Assembly (NCBI RefSeq): GCF_009905375.1
Contig: NW_027417544.1
Span: forward strand, 81,395-145,394
Reading direction: 5' to 3'
Origin: Apium graveolens
Lineage: Eukaryota > Streptophyta > Magnoliopsida > Apiales > Apiaceae
Length of the DNA: 64,000 nt
Both the position numbers and the translations under genes were made by a program. The notes beneath the pieces are model-generated. The model was not told the DNA's origin. It was given only the letters and a program-made list of their open reading frames with translations, and made no database searches. Shown here piece by piece: positions 36,429 to 50,771 of this stretch. Within the stretch, counting starts at the first letter, position 1. The number at the start of each line of letters is the position of its first letter.

Positions 36429-38804
36429 AAGGTCATACATAAGCATAAAATAAATTTAGTAGTATAATTCAACAAATATGAACATAGAATATAAATAATA
36501 AGTGGGCTTCTTTTCTATAAATTTTCATTTTTTCATATACCTTGTACTTGATTATTTATGAAGAACAAAAAAAAATTAATACAAATGTAACTGATTTTTT
36601 TTCTAACCTTGACATATAATCTTGAATGGATAATTCTTGACATAGAGGTCATGTAAAAATAAATACAAGTTACATTTTATGTAAATCTACATACATATAC
36701 ACAAGTAAAATGGGGTACTTATTTTAGTGTTTGATTTCTACCAAAAGTTTATGCAAATAACACATATGAAAAGAAAATGAAGAAACAGGGAAATATAAAT
36801 TATTACGTTAATTTTGTTAAACAACATAATTCATGATAAACAGTAAACCTTATCCACTTAGTCCTCCACCAATTCATTTCGAGATGTATTTAACCTTACA
36901 GCACCAAAACACTCTTTTATAGAAAATACAAATAACTCCAAAACCCTATTTCATGACCATGTACAAATTCATTTTGTTTGTAAGGCGGCATGTGCTCATA
37001 TTAGGGTTTTACCTACCTTTTTAATATGTTATATTTTACAGGCCCAATTGTATATCATGGGTTTCAATGGGCACAATTTAGTTTAAATTGTTTTTTATCT
37101 TACTATGAATTTCTTATTACAAATTCAAATTTTTTCTTTTTATAAAAATATAATAAAAATATAATTTAACAAAGTATGCTCCATGTATTATATAAACTAA
37201 ATGGATGTTGATTTACAACCATAAGTACACAAGCATTACTCTAATTTTTTGTGTATTGTAAATAAAATGAGATTCTATAAATTAAGTGGTAAGCATTGTA
37301 TAAAAAAATTAACTAAAAATGACATTTTCTAGAAAATTTTAAATTTTATTTAGTGAAATTATATATAAATTCCCTACTGACCCCCTAAATAAGTATAATA
37401 GAAGTACTACTATCATACATTCAAGTCTTAAAAACCTCTCACAATAATTGAGATATTATTGGTCATGTTAAAATTAATATTACCATGACAACACTTAATC
37501 AAATTAAATTTCTAGAGGTATAAGGTAGCATACCAAATTTTCGACAAACAAGTCATACGTATAGGAAAAATGATACAATTTTAAAAATATTTACTAATTG
37601 CTATTTTATTAAAACATAGGAATTAATATGAATGATAATATGATTGTTGATTTTTATTTTATTCTTATTCAATTTGATTTGAACATGTAAAATGACAATA
37701 TATTGTGGGTAACACTACATATACCATATTCATTCACTGGTTGATTGAGAAAAATCTAAATTGGAAAGAAATTGAATGAGAAATACAGCTCATAGTGTCT
37801 AAGTATATAAGTTGTTGACTTGACCATCTGTACTTTAACATAATTATAATGAATATTTTCAATATTGTCAATTTTAATAAAAATTATTAATTAAAACAAT
37901 GCTTATATTTATAAACTTCTTTTGTAACTCAAAATTTTCAATAGACAAGTTTTCCAACAAATTTTGGGTCTTTTCACAAGGTGGGTATGAAATGCAAAGA
38001 AATGTGTACCAAAATATAATTCCATTATTTTTAAGATGAATAAAGAGGATACGTATAAAAATTACTTCTAGAATTTCCTTTTTTGAATAAATTTATTAAT
38101 ATTAAACTTTAATTCAAAAAAATAATTATTTTAAAAAGATATGTAAAATTATTAATTTTACATGAACAAAGTTCAAAAAATATGTATATTCTACTAAGTT
38201 TGGCCTAAGATTTTATGTAATTCATCATTTATATTGATTTTGGTATGAAAATGACTATTATGGCCCAATAAGCAATTTTTTTTCTATATAACAAATAGTA
38301 AAAAATGACTAGTTAAATTTCATACCAACTTTGTAATGTTTTGTTATGATTTGAATCTACGGGTTATATTAGTGTTAGAAAATATATTTTTTTTAAAAAA
38401 TATTTTAATAATCATATAAAGTAATCATTTAAGTAGAAAATTATAAGTTTCTAACTTCAGTTGAGAAAATTTTATAACGAAAATATGTTTTCGACAAATA
38501 ATTAATGCTTACAAAAATATATTAAAATTATTTAAATATCATTTACATTACTTATATTTGTACTCACCATTTTTTATAGTTCTTTGAGTAATTTTAATCC
38601 AAATTAGTTATTTGAATAAACATTTCTTTTCTTGCAAATATTTTAAGAAAATATAAAAAAAATAATAAAATCACCAAATTCTAAGAAAAACTATTAAAAA
38701 AAGAGATCAAAATTTAAATTCAAAGTTTGTCAAATCCCACAACATACCTCAATTTTTGTCCAAAGGGGGAACCTACCGATGTAGGTGGGAATTGAGTTCC
38801 TGAA
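36429..38804. other. AT-rich non-coding stretch in L2
   Basis: Corresponds to 7,781-10,252. No gene was seen. Confidence 0.55.
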
Positions 38805-39306
38805 AATTAAAAAATGGTTTATAAAACTTCAAAAAATTTGGTGTGAAAAGTTGATGATATTAGTAAATAACTATCACATTTTTTCCATCAGTATTTCATA
38901 TGAGTGTTTAATAAAAATGACCTCATCACTATTTATTGATGAATACTTCTCATCAACATTGTTCATATTAGTAATTTTTTGATATTATAGCATATGTTTT
39001 ACGATTCTTTATTGATTTTATATTTATATTGATTGTGTAAGTCACTAGTAGGTTAACACTGTTGCATTTATTTTATCATACATATAACCTACAATCTCTC
39101 AAGATATTTACTCATGTTCACCTAGAGAATTTTGTAATAAGTTTTTATTCAATAATATAAAAACTATTCTTCATTATTGAGTACATAATTGGATTTAATT
39201 GTTATAATTATATTGACCCCCTCTATAGGTAATTAAAGGCCTAAAAATTGATATCAAAGTTTGGTGTTTATATAAAATCACTTTAAGATGCAGAAAATAA
39301 TCATTA
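38805..39306 (+). promoter_or_regulatory. Leader, copy 6 (TATA box deleted)
   Basis: The GTGCAGTATA..AAG segment is missing: GTGTAAGTCACTAGTAGG near 39,036. PBS-like TGATATCAAAGT is at 39,249-39,260. This copy has probably lost its promoter. Confidence 0.55.
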
Positions 39307-40455
39307 ATGGCAGATAATGAAACTCAACAAAATGTGGGGTCACCATTAACCATAAACCAAATCAACAACAATATGAGCAGATATGAAACCCTCAAATTTC
39401 CAATCTGAAAAATTAATGAATATCCATGTCTGTAAAGTCCAGATGACTGTATGTCTGCATGGGTAACAGATGGTGAATACTGGAAGGGATTTATGATTGG
39501 CTTTGTTGCTATTCGTAGTAAGAAAAAAATGCAAAAAGTCGCAACAATTTGCATAACAAGTCTAGACAGTGTGATGTGTCCCTAGGTTATTGGATGCAAA
39601 AACAACCCGCTATCAAGAAGATTCGAAGGACGAATACTCTCAAGACATCACCAGTATGAGCACTTTGACTCAAAACATGATAAGACTTTGTTTGAAATCT
39701 ATTTAGATTTTAGAAATGTGTTGAATAATTTGTCACTGTGGACATAGCGGTATGATCCAAACATATTCAAACGTGAAGATTCTTCTTACACTTCCTCAAA
39801 AGTGTGACTGGAAAGTTATATGAATAAGGGATAATTATGATCTTGAAGACACATCTCTAGTTGAGATATATCGAATTCTGAAAACTAATGAACTGGAGAT
39901 GGAGTAGAAAAGTAAGACGAAATGGGACAAGACATGTTTCTCTCAGGGTAGAGGAAAAACAAGAGAGAAATTTGCAAGAAATAACCATTTCAAAATGAAA
40001 GGCCATGATGTATATAGCTGACACTAAGTCTCAAATACTCATGATGACTTACAAAATTATTCAGGAACTGAAATTGATCATGGTAATTATGAAGATATCC
40101 TACAAATTGATGCTCTTTTAGTTAAAAAGTTTAGAAATAGGGCTATATAGACTTCTAAAAAAATGCTTTTGAAAAAAAGGCTCTAGTCCTCAAACATTAC
40201 CCTAATAAGAGGAATTAAAGGAAGAATGATCCCAAGGAGTCAAGGTATGGGAAAATTACAAGTCGAAGATCAAGTGCTATAATTGTGAAGTCTAAACACT
40301 TTGCTGCTCATCAGAAAGCCAAACGTTGAGGAAGCAAGTCTTGATCAGCAAGAAGAAGAATTGAAGCAAGTTTTGACCAGAAGAACAATTGGGATGATAC
40401 ATTACAAGAGTACAAACTATGCTCACAAAAATTGCATAATGATGTGTATTTCTAA
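39307..40455 (+). pseudogene. gag: Ty1/copia gag pseudogene, copy 6
   Basis: It begins ATGGCAGATAATG. Many one-base insertions and deletions break the N-terminal and middle parts, so no long frame survives. The knuckle is present but altered (TGTGAAGTCTAAACACTTTGC near 40,285). The downstream segment 40,313-40,450 keeps EELKQVLTRR and a NYAHK tail. Confidence 0.8.
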
Positions 40456-43032
40456 CAAAGTAAATTTTATTATATATATGATTTAACTTTTTCTATTATA
40501 AAGGGTTTTTCTTAATTTAGGTAAAAGTTACAAAATAAATTAATGGAGATTAAATAATTTAAATATGTATATTTTATTTTGTTGAATGATATTATCTTGT
40601 TAAACTAAGACTGTTGAACAATCAACTTTGGAAATTTATATGAATTATTCATAATAAAGTCAATATTTATTTAAATTGAAATGATATGAATAGTGTAAAT
40701 TAGTTTATGATTTTCTTGCTAAAAAAATATGTTAAACACATTATTGAGACGTCATTTTAATGATAAAATAAAGAACATGAACTCATAAATTGTTATGATA
40801 AAAACAAACACATTATTCTCAAATCCACTTACTCAAATTTACAAGGAAAATACATATTGTAAAAAAATAACTTAAATAATCATCACAAACATATTTAGGA
40901 TTGCAAAATAAATTGAACAAATTAAATACTTAATCATGAATTATAAAGTAACTTATATAAAATATGTAAATGTCAAGATTAATGAATATTGATATGTCTT
41001 TTCTAAAAAATACACAATATTAATAAATGAATAAGAAAATATGTAATATACTGAATATGAAAAAAAAAATATTTATCTTTATCGCCTCCCAACAACACGT
41101 AGTATTTTCAAAAAATATAAGTTTAAACAATTCGATAAAAACAATGAACAATTATCGAGGATCCAATTTAAAGTCCAATTATATAACAACTAAATCGACT
41201 AATTATTATTGAATCAATTTGTAAATAAGGTACTTAATATGATAAATGATATATAAAAATACATTATATTTAGAGTTAAATATAAACCATAAAAAATTTG
41301 AAAAACTGGTCTGATTCGATCTTAAGAAAGTCATAAAAAAGGCTAGAAGCTGTCTCAGCATATATTTATTATAATATTTTGCTTCTCTCCTAAAGAGAAA
41401 AAACTTGGATTAACTCAAATTCGGGAATTTTAAAAATATCAATAATTGTTTTGATGTTAGTTTATTTTTCATCCAATTTTTTTACACTAAATATTTTGGG
41501 ATAAAATTCTAAATCGGATAAGATAAATATTCCACATCTTTAATTATTTAAAAAATTAACACAAATTACTATTTTTCGACAGAAAAAGTAATAAAATTAA
41601 GTGTTTACATATATCTAATTCGGACGTGCCGTAATTTGCGCCATTCTGGGCCTCAAAATTTTTATAAAATCCAGATTCATTATTTTTTAGAAAAATTGAT
41701 TTGATCCAAATTCTAAATATTTAAATTAATTACCCACCCTTAACACAATTTAATTTATCTTATATATTGATATGTCTTTTCTAAAAAATACACTACATTA
41801 ATAAATGAATAGAAAATATGTTATATACTGATATGAAAAAAATTATTTTATCTTTATCGCCTCCCAACAAACCTAGTATTTTACAAAAAATATAAATTTA
41901 AACAATTCAATAAAAACAATGAACACATTATCGAGGATCCAATTTAAAGTCCAATTATATAACAACTAAAAGGACTAATTATTATTGAATCAATATTGTA
42001 AATAAGGTACTTATATTTGATAAATGATATATAAAAACACGTTATTTAGTATTAAATATAAACCATAAAAAATTTGAAAAACTCATCTGATTCGATCTTA
42101 AGAAAGTCATATTTAAAAAGGCCCGAAGTGCATGAACATATATTTTATTAAAAAATTTGATTCTCTCCAAAGAGAAAAAACTTGGATTTATTCAAATTCA
42201 AAATTTTAAAAATATAGAAATAATTTTTTTGATAGTTTTATTTTCATCCAATTTTTATACTAAAATTTTTGGGATAAAATTCTAAATCGAGAAAAAATTC
42301 TACACATCTTTAATATATTTAAAAGAAAATTTAAACAAATGTACATTATTTTTCGAAGAAATAAAAGTAATAAAATTAAGTTTTTTACATATATCTAATC
42401 GGAAGTGCTGTAATTTGCGCCATTCTTCGGCCTCAAATTTTGTATAAAATCCAAATTCATTATTTTTTTTTAGAAAAATTGATGTTTGATCCAAATTCTA
42501 AATATGTAAATTAATTAGCCCCTTAACACTATTTAATTATCTATATTTAAATTATTAAATATTATCTTTTATGTTGAAATGAACATTTATCATTTTAGTT
42601 GAAATAAATTAGTCAATTTATTATAATTATTATGTTCCCACAGTGGCTTATTGGCTTTGTATTCTACCAAAATTTTATTTTGTTTGCTAATAGAACCTAT
42701 AATTTCTCACTTTGTAAGAAGAGTTATTATTGGTATTTAAGCAAGAAAAATAACTTCTAATTGGATTTATGTTCTTGTAACCTAGATAATCCAATAAGAA
42801 ACTAACAATTCATGTTTTAATAGATTAGTCACACCAAAATTCAAGACTTGTTCCACTAAATCAAGTCCTAACACACTTTAAATACTCATTTAAATTTGAT
42901 AAAATTTACATAAAATAAGTCAACAAAGAAACATGCAAATCAATGCAAGAAGCAGTGTTTAAGATATAGTAAGTCTAGTGTAGACCACCGACATGGAACA
43001 TGTTTTTTACATAGTATTTAGCATAAAATGAT
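40456..43032. other. Spacer F-A with duplicated A (L2/L3)
   Basis: AT-rich. It contains two successive copies of the A block. No gene was seen. Confidence 0.65.
40985..42520 (+). repeat. Tandem duplication of block A (about 780 bp x 2)
   Basis: ATTGATATGTCTTTTCTAAA at 40,988 recurs at 41,767. The A sequence then repeats: the first copy stops at about 41,762 within the ATTTAATTTATCTT part, and the second continues into B. Confidence 0.8.
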
Positions 43033-44155
43033 TTAGAAATAGTAATAGTTGTTGTAATCACTATTGGGGTATTCAAAGGATGGAATCATTGGCATGTTGT
43101 TCTCCATGTATGCAGAAGCAGAGCAACCCCACTTCCAAGTTGTACCAAGTAACCAACATCCTTAAGAATCATCTCCATACCAGTAAGACCCTATCACTTG
43201 CAACTACAAAAAATACCCGTAAGTTTATAGTAAAATATTTGTAAATATTTCATTGTTTTTCGAAATGGCTAGTAAGAGGTAAATAGAGAGAAAATATTTA
43301 TAACTTGTCTCGTTTATGAGTGATTGTATGGTCTTAGCAAAAGGAAGTAGGATACAAGGTTATGGCTCATATTATGAATTTGACATAGTTTTGTTAAAGA
43401 TTATCAAAGAGAATTGAGCAACTAACATATTTTACTATTAATCTTGTCTCTGGTCAATACGTAGAGGCAACAAAATCTATAACGTTGAATATAAGAATGA
43501 CAATATACCTCATTTAGATTTCTCACATGATCTATCCTCGAATCCTTTCATGCTACTTTATTAAGTCAAGCCATAAGATCAGTTGTATCATTCTATGCCC
43601 TTCTAATAACTTCTCAACTATCAATGTACGCACGTACCATAACCGCAGTAACAATATGACTAATATGACTAAACTGTTCATCTTTCTCACTGCAGTTTTT
43701 CAGCCCTCAGGCCTCCACAACAAACTTGTGATATGAACATATAGTCACACAATATCCAAAAATGTAAAACAGAGATGAGCACAGAATAATCCGATTCTTA
43801 AAATTCTGTAAGCAATTAGATGATGAAATAAAAATCGACTACAATTAAAATTATTGCACTTGTAATTCTTAAATCATCTATAAACTGAACTAGTTTGTAA
43901 TATTTACATTGTATCTACAAATAATGGTTTCAACATGTTTCTACTTTCTATGCATCTCACAAAGAATACATAATCAACAAAAAATATTTTGAGTGTTTTG
44001 CTTAAGCTGCATATAAGAATAAAGCATTGAACTTGTTGTTGTTGCAAGGGGAGTGTGCCTTGCTATCAGGTTATCAAGTCTTTCCTCAAATATTAGATGA
44101 AGTGATGCCTGAGACCAGATAAAAGTTTGAATGGAACGAGTACAAAATCTCGTGT
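43033..44155 (-). pseudogene. AGT1: AGT1 fragment, copy 6
   Basis: Closest to copy 1: the middle exon keeps a TGA before the RAW motif region, and the reading continues past PSFEYP at the C-terminus. The 5' block near 44,045-44,155 reads SLHLIFEERLDNLIARHTPL. The 3' block has lost bases (AGTAAGACCCTATC near 43,181). Confidence 0.8.
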
Positions 44156-45119
44156 TCAATTTGTTTCACCTTTTTGGCTCTCATTACATAAGCAACTCAT
44201 GACTTCTTGTTTATATAAAAAATAATATATAAGACTCTATTTTAGGAGGGTTAGGAGGGTCAGATACATTTCAACATATAAAGTGAATTCAATAAATATT
44301 GTAGTTTGCTAGAATTAAGAATATATTATCACATTTTGTGTAATACAACTTATGTATTATAGCCACTATCACATATTGTCGCTTCTGAATTTTTGCACAT
44401 AAAAATATAATAACGCTATGTAATCTCGTAGAAATATATAAAACACTTTCCAAGATAATCAAAACTTAATAACTTTCCGTTCTTTCAGAACAACTTTGTC
44501 ATCAATATCACAAATACCAAGAAAATGCTTGATGTACCAATGGATCATCATTCTTTGGAGCAGACCTTGACGCTTAATGAATATAATGATATGGCTAAAT
44601 GGTAAGGTTTTCTCCAAAAACTTTATCAAAATATCCCCAATTTATTTAAGTTCCTCTATAAGAGAATGGTAATGTGTGATATGATAGTTGAGTAATGGTA
44701 TTTGATTTCTTAAACCTTAAATCTAATAAACATGGTTAACAATATGGAAATTAAAATTAATCTAAATTTAAAATAAATAAGAAAATAGTAGAGATGATAG
44801 ATACATTACAATCTTCCTGGTATTCTGGTGGATTATAGAGTGTTGTATACATGTATGTCTGAATACATGGAGGCTCTAATTTTTTATAATGTAGTACTTT
44901 GCAATGGAGAAATTTGATCAAAATTAAAGAGTGGTTATTAATTAGAGAGACACATTGTGTTCAATTTAGTTTTACTTATACATATTTCTCAACAAATCAA
45001 TTCTATGTTAAAATCCTTTTTATCTATATAATTAACAAATTGAGTTCTAGTGTCGGATACTTGAATCTGGTACATGGTAAAAAGGAGAAAATAAAGTGTA
45101 CCAAAGTTTTTTAAGTTGT
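44156..45119. other. Spacer in L3 (end of B, start of C)
   Basis: AT-rich, corresponds to 2,391-3,339. No gene was seen. Confidence 0.55.
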
Positions 45120-45617
45120 AAAAGAGAAGTTTAATCGTTATATCAATAAATCTCCATTCCAACCTATCTTATGCCTTAAAATATCAATTCTTAACCCAGC
45201 CACACCCTTTTTCCCTTGTGACTTCAAATGCAATCATTGTATTATGAGCTTATAGCCTCCCTTCATTAAAAGCGCTCTATTTGTTAGACACTGTCTATAT
45301 TAAACATAGTTTGAACTTATTCACCACCACCTTCGACAGTATGCGCATCAAAACATTATAAAAATAGATAGGGCGAAGATCTGCCATATGTTTTAGTTGT
45401 TTAACCTTAGGAATAAGACATACAAGCCTATGATTTAGTTCCCTTGGCCCATGTCGTGTATCAAAGAAAATCTGACAAAATAGAAAACATATGTTTTAAA
45501 AATATTTCAATACGTTTGAAAAAAGCCGGGTTCGACCCATGTGGATCTAGTGACTTGTATTGATGCATGAACAAGACTACATTCTTACGTTCCTCCTCCC
45601 TAATAGGTACTATGACC
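45120..45617 (-). mobile_element. LINE (L1-type) reverse transcriptase fragment, copy 3
   Basis: Same motifs as copy 1 (LIPKVKQLKHM-like, DLRPI replaced in part, SKVVVNKFK, GRL). Frameshifts and stops are present. Confidence 0.75.
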
Positions 45618-45880
45618 TAGTGATTGTGAAATAATAATTAAAAAAAGTTTGCAAAAAGGGTAAAATTTGACACGACCTTAATCAAATAACCATATATCAA
45701 ACAAAACGTTAAATTTGACATAAATTTAAACAACTTACCCGAGCAGAAATAAAACCATGTAAAGCCATAGGAAAAAACATATGTGTGTGTACTATCCAAC
45801 TAAATCATAGTGGAAGACATATAGATGTGGAGGCCATAACAAGGAATATCATATATGCATGTCCCATAATTACAATATAC

Positions 45881-46412
45881 CTGTTTGTCTTGTCGTGGTT
45901 TCGGTATTTTTGTTTATAACTATGAGCGAAAGCCAAAGCGACCAAATCGAGATGTTCCTCTAGACTGATATTTTACCATGAGCAGAAGATGCTTTTTTGA
46001 TGAGTCGATTTGATCCAAGTTTGTGGAGAAACCACCCTGCAAAGAGAAAGTCAGGTACCGGGATTCGTAAATAACAATCTGAGAATCTCAGATTGAAATT
46101 TAATTTAATTCCTTATCACCAAATGATAAGGAGTTTTCAAAAAAGAGCACAAAATGTTTTACCTATCCAAGGGAATCCATGTTATAAAAGATGGCAACCT
46201 TTCCACTTTTTCTAACTTGATACATTTCCCTGTAGTAGGTAGCAAGGTCATAGTTGCAGAGCAATGTCCTCCACCAATACTATAGATGTCATTTTCTTCG
46301 TTATTTTATTAATAACATATCGCCTCTCCGTCCTTGAACTATTCTTGTTATCGACACTTGTGGTATCTCTTCTTTCAACACAATTATTCTCACTTCCCGT
46401 AGCTCGGGTCAT
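45881..46412 (-). pseudogene. Enhancer-of-zeste-like gene fragment, copy 3
   Basis: Block a is 46,163-46,412 and block b 45,881-46,036. Block b has the best acceptor of the three copies (TTTGCAG). Small deletions occur in both blocks (for example at 46,302 and 45,965). Confidence 0.45.
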
Positions 46413-46915
46413 CTTCTCACAATTTTCTTTTATCTTTTTCTAAAATGAATCCAGTAAAAAAAATTATAAGATGTGAATTATAATAACACTTGCTTAATTG
46501 ATTCTTAATAGACAATTATACAAACACCTTTATATGACCTAGGCGATTGGACACAAGTTTTTTATTTAACGAGTCAATATATATTAAAGCATCTGAAAGT
46601 ATTGAATTTCTTCTTTATAGTACTTCATTCTATAAAGATTAACAAACTATCAGAACATGGAGCAAACAAAAAGTCCAAAATACAAATTCTACTTTTACAA
46701 TGACAAGTGATACCTTAAAATTTCAGCAAAGATTTAATCTTTCGCCGCAGTGGAGATTGTTTGACAGTCTGTGTTTTTTTATATTATTTAATTTATAGCC
46801 GGGAAAACAATTTCAGCAAGCCCGCTCACAAGTTTTGAACAAGACCGCCTAACTTTTGGGCCCAAATCTCTGATCTATTGTAACAATTATATAATGTATT
46901 GCAATAACATGTATT
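46413..46915. other. Shortened AT-rich spacer in L3
   Basis: A deletion at about 46,712 joins TACCTTAAAATTTC directly to AGCAAAGATTTAATC. No gene was seen. Confidence 0.55.
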
Positions 46916-47843
46916 TATAACGACCGCGAAATTCTGTTGATTCAGCTGCCATGTTTTTAAAATCCCTTGCAATAGACATGAAATCACCTTTCAACAGCAA
47001 TGTTTTTTGGATAGTTTTAAAAATCTGGTTCCGAAAGCAATTCTATGGTATAGTGAACTAAACCTTGTATAGCCATTATTCATCTAATACCTGATTCTCC
47101 TATAGGCTGGAAGTTATTCCTCATACATACCCTGATATACTCTCGTTATATTTATGAATTCCTTTATGCTCTGAAATAAATGTTTTATCAATGTTAATTA
47201 TGATTCTGTTTTATTGAATTACAATATTTATCATGTTGAATTGTTATAGAATTGGATAGGTTTCTAAATATGGAACATATTCGTGGTCAGACCTGATTGG
47301 TGGTCATATTAGGCCAATGTGTGCCTTGGTTACAGTATAGAGAACAGAGCTATGTGCCTTAATCGGGTTAGTGGTCACTGATCTGCAGCCTAACCTTGGT
47401 TTTAAATTTAAAAATGAATATCCAATTCTAATAATTTGCTTAACAAGGAACTTGATTCCTATGAATCATTTCAATTGATCATTGTTAACACCCAGTTATT
47501 GTTATTATAATTTGCTAGCTAGTTAGCTCACCTTGTGAATCTATTTAAGTCATTCTACAGTTAAAATGGAAATTATTGGTAACGAGGATCCCCAGTCCAG
47601 TATGCGACCTTGGATTCCGGGTTAAGTTGGAACGAGCTAGTTTGAGTTATGCAAGTTTGTAAGAATGATTTCATTTTCAGTTGTAAGTTAAACTAGTTGG
47701 GATTTGGTATGACGTAATAAGTTAACCTGTTGTGATCCGTGGTTGCGTAAATAAGGGTAATTGCATATAATATTTCATATACAGGTTTATATAATATGTG
47801 TTGTGAACCCAAAACTTCTGACTCGGGTTTTGAGGGCGTCACA
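46916..47843 (+). mobile_element. Ty3/gypsy-like solo LTR, copy 3
   Basis: The start is mutated (TATAACGACCGCG instead of TGTAACGACC) and the end is GGGCGTCACA. An internal deletion of about 30 bp is at 47,719. Confidence 0.65.
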
Positions 47844-47879
47844 ACCACCATCTCTGAAGCTAAATAAACTACTAATATT

Positions 47880-49068
47880 ACCTAATATACAACCAGTACT
47901 ACCACTAAAGCTACCAACAATGCTACCATAAATTGCCACTACTAAGACTAACCAATATAACATCAATGCTACCACCTGTAATACCATAATTAAACTGGCC
48001 ATAAATGGAACTGCTTAAGCTAGCACGAACTTCAACACCAACACCAATAATACCACCACTAAGCTACCAATACGACCACTAAGCTACCACCAATGCCACC
48101 ACCAATGCCACCACCAATGCCACTAATAAGACTAACCAATATAACATCAAAGCTACCACCTGTAATACCATAATTAAACTTGCCATAAATGGAACTGCTT
48201 AAGCTAGCACGAACTTCAACACCAACACCAATAATACCACCACCAATTCTCCTGCAAAGATTACCGCTTTCAATGCCACCAATTGCACTAATAAGAGCAC
48301 CCAGACCAATGGCACCATCAATGCCAGCAAATCCACTACAAATATTATCGTTTCTGGTACCACCAATGTAACCACTAAAGATGCTATGCTGCCACCAATC
48401 CCACTTTTAAAACTACCCATTATACCAGTAATGCTACTACCACTTATGCCATTATTAAAGTTACCACCAATGATACTTTTTAAGTTAGCACGAACTTCAC
48501 CACCAACAATCCCACCACCAATTCCACTCGTAAGATTACGACTACTAGTGCCACCAATTGGATTAGTAAAATTACCATCACCAGTGACACCGCCAACAAT
48601 ATTACTACTGGATTAAAGAAAAACCATAACTCTATACTTTTCAAATAGTTACGGATCTATAGAAGTTACTAAGCAACGGGTTCTAGTGAGGCTGAAAATG
48701 GTGACCCTACCTATTCATGTATTGAAACTATAAGTTCTTCTAACACTATAAAATTTCCCAAACAAAGCCTACATCTCTATAAGTAAGAAATCTCATTTTC
48801 AACCATGTGTGTTGTGAAATGAAGTTAAAAAGTGACGAGGCTTCGTGAGATGGGAAACTCCAAATATAAGTAAATTTCATGTTTTATTAGGTCAACAAAG
48901 ACTAATTTGAGTTGTTTGTCATATACATTAGGGAAAAAAAACACACCCCACATAGATCCACTTGTACTATCTTCATTTATATTAATAATATTATTGGCAT
49001 GGTAAAAGTTAAAGTATAACAAAGAAACCTTACACGGTATATGATGGAAGAGAAAGGGAAGGCACTTG
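47880..49068 (-). pseudogene. Glycine-rich secreted-protein-like gene fragment, copy 3
   Basis: The main block ends at 48,607 and keeps GIGGG-type repeats and the internal direct duplication. A two-base loss near 48,387 shifts the frame. The signal-peptide-like block is cut at about 49,068, where the sequence jumps by about 1 kb relative to L1. Confidence 0.45.
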
Positions 49069-50289
49069 TATAAAAAACTTAACTAAAAATGATATTTTCT
49101 CGAAAATTTAAATTTTATTTAGTGAAATTATCTATTAATTCCCTACTCACCTCAACAAACAATAATATTTGTACTACTACAACCGTAATAAGAATAATAG
49201 AAGTACTACTATCATACATTCAAGTCTTACAAACCTCTCACAATAATAATTCAGATATTATTGGTCATGTAAAAATTAATATTACCATGACAATATTTAA
49301 TCAAATTAAATTTCTAGAGGTATAAGATAGCATACCAAATTTTTGACAATACAATTTTTAAAAATATTTACTAATTGCTATGTTTATTTAAACATAGGAA
49401 TTTAAATGAACAATAATATGATTGTTGATTTTTATTTATTCTTAGTCAATTTGATTTGAACATGTAAAATGACAATATATTGTGGGTAACACTACATATA
49501 CCATATCATTTACTGTTGATTGGGAAAAATCTAAATTGGGAAGAAATTGAATAAGAAATCCACTGATAGTGTCTAAGTATAAAAGTTGTTTGACTTGACC
49601 ATATGTACTTTAACATAATTATAATGAATATTTTTAATATTTTCAATTTTAATAAAAATTTATTATTAAAACAATGTTATATTTATAAACTTGTTTTGTA
49701 ACTCAAAATTTTCAATATACAAGTTTTCCAACAAATTTTGGGTCTTTTCACAAGGTGGGTATGAAATGCAAAAAGAACATTATTTTGTCAAATATGTACC
49801 AAAATATAATTCCATTTTTTAAGATGAATAAAGAGGATACGTACAAAAATTACTTCTAGAATTTCTTCTTTGAATAAAATTAATATTAAACTTTAATTCA
49901 AAAAAATATTTATTTTAAAAAGATATGTAAAATTATTAATTTTACATGAACAAAGTTCAAAAAAGTGTATTATAGGATGAAGTATATTCTACTAAGTTTG
50001 GCCTAAGATTTTAAGTAATTCATCATTTATATTGACTTTGGTATGAAATGACTATTATCATTTACATTACTTATATTTTGTACTCCCCATTTTTATAGTT
50101 CTTTGAGTAATTTTAATCCAAATCAGTTATTTGAATAAACATTTTTTCTTGCAAATATTTTAAGAAAATATAAAAAACTAATAAGATCACCAAATTCAGA
50201 GAAAAACTATTAAAAAAGGAGATCAAAATTTAAATTCAAAGTTTGTCAAATCTCAGAACATACCTCAACTTTTGTCCAAAGGCGGAACC
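49069..50289. other. AT-rich stretch of L3 ending at a C-E joint
   Basis: Corresponds to about 8,677-10,210 of L1 with a further loss of about 0.3 kb at 50,058. At 50,290 GGCGGAACC joins gag sequence TTGGTGGTTAAG, so the leader is missing. Confidence 0.6.
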
Positions 50290-50771
50290 TTGGTGGTTAA
50301 GTGTAAGGCACAAGGGCTATGAAGAAGATTCGAAGGACAATACTCAATCACCAGTATGAGCACTTTGACTCAAAAGTTGATGAGTCTTTGTTTGAAATCT
50401 ATGATAGATTTCATAAATTGTTGAATGATTTGTCACTTGTTGACATAGAGTATGATCCGGCACATTCAAACTTGAAGGTTTTTCTTGCACTTCCTCAAAA
50501 GTGTGACTTGAAAGTTATATCAATAAGGATAATTATGATCTTGAAGACACATCCTAGTTAAGATATATGGAATTCTGAAAACTAATGACCCGGGATGGAG
50601 TAGAAAAGTAAGACGAAATGCTACAAGACATGTTTCTCTCACGGAAGAGGAAAAACAAGAGAGAAATTTGCAAGAAATAGCCATTTCAAAATGAAAGGCC
50701 ATAATTTTATAGTCTGACACTGAGTCTCAAATACTCATGATGGCTTACAAAATTATTCAGAAAGTGAAATT
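50290..50771 (+). pseudogene. gag: Ty1/copia gag pseudogene, copy 7 (truncated both ends)
   Basis: Only the middle of Gag is present: FDSKVDESLFEIYDRFHKLL and DLSLVDIEYDPAHSN are open from about 50,319 to 50,560. It is cut on the left by the C-E joint and on the right by the LTR at 50,772. Confidence 0.8.

Larger units (their letters stand above)
31336..40985 (+). repeat. Long composite repeat unit L2
   Basis: Collinear with L1 from about 2,570 to its gag, then F. It contains the LINE, E(z)-like, solo LTR, glycine-rich, leader and gag pieces but no AGT1 fragment. Confidence 0.85.
41766..50770 (+). repeat. Long composite repeat unit L3 (internally deleted)
   Basis: Carries A, B, C and part of E. 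Compared with L1 it lacks about 0.4 kb at 46,712 (4,943-5,320 of L1) and about 1 kb at 49,069 (7,725-8,677 of L1). It also lacks block D and the start of gag at 50,290. It has many one-base losses. Confidence 0.8.
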
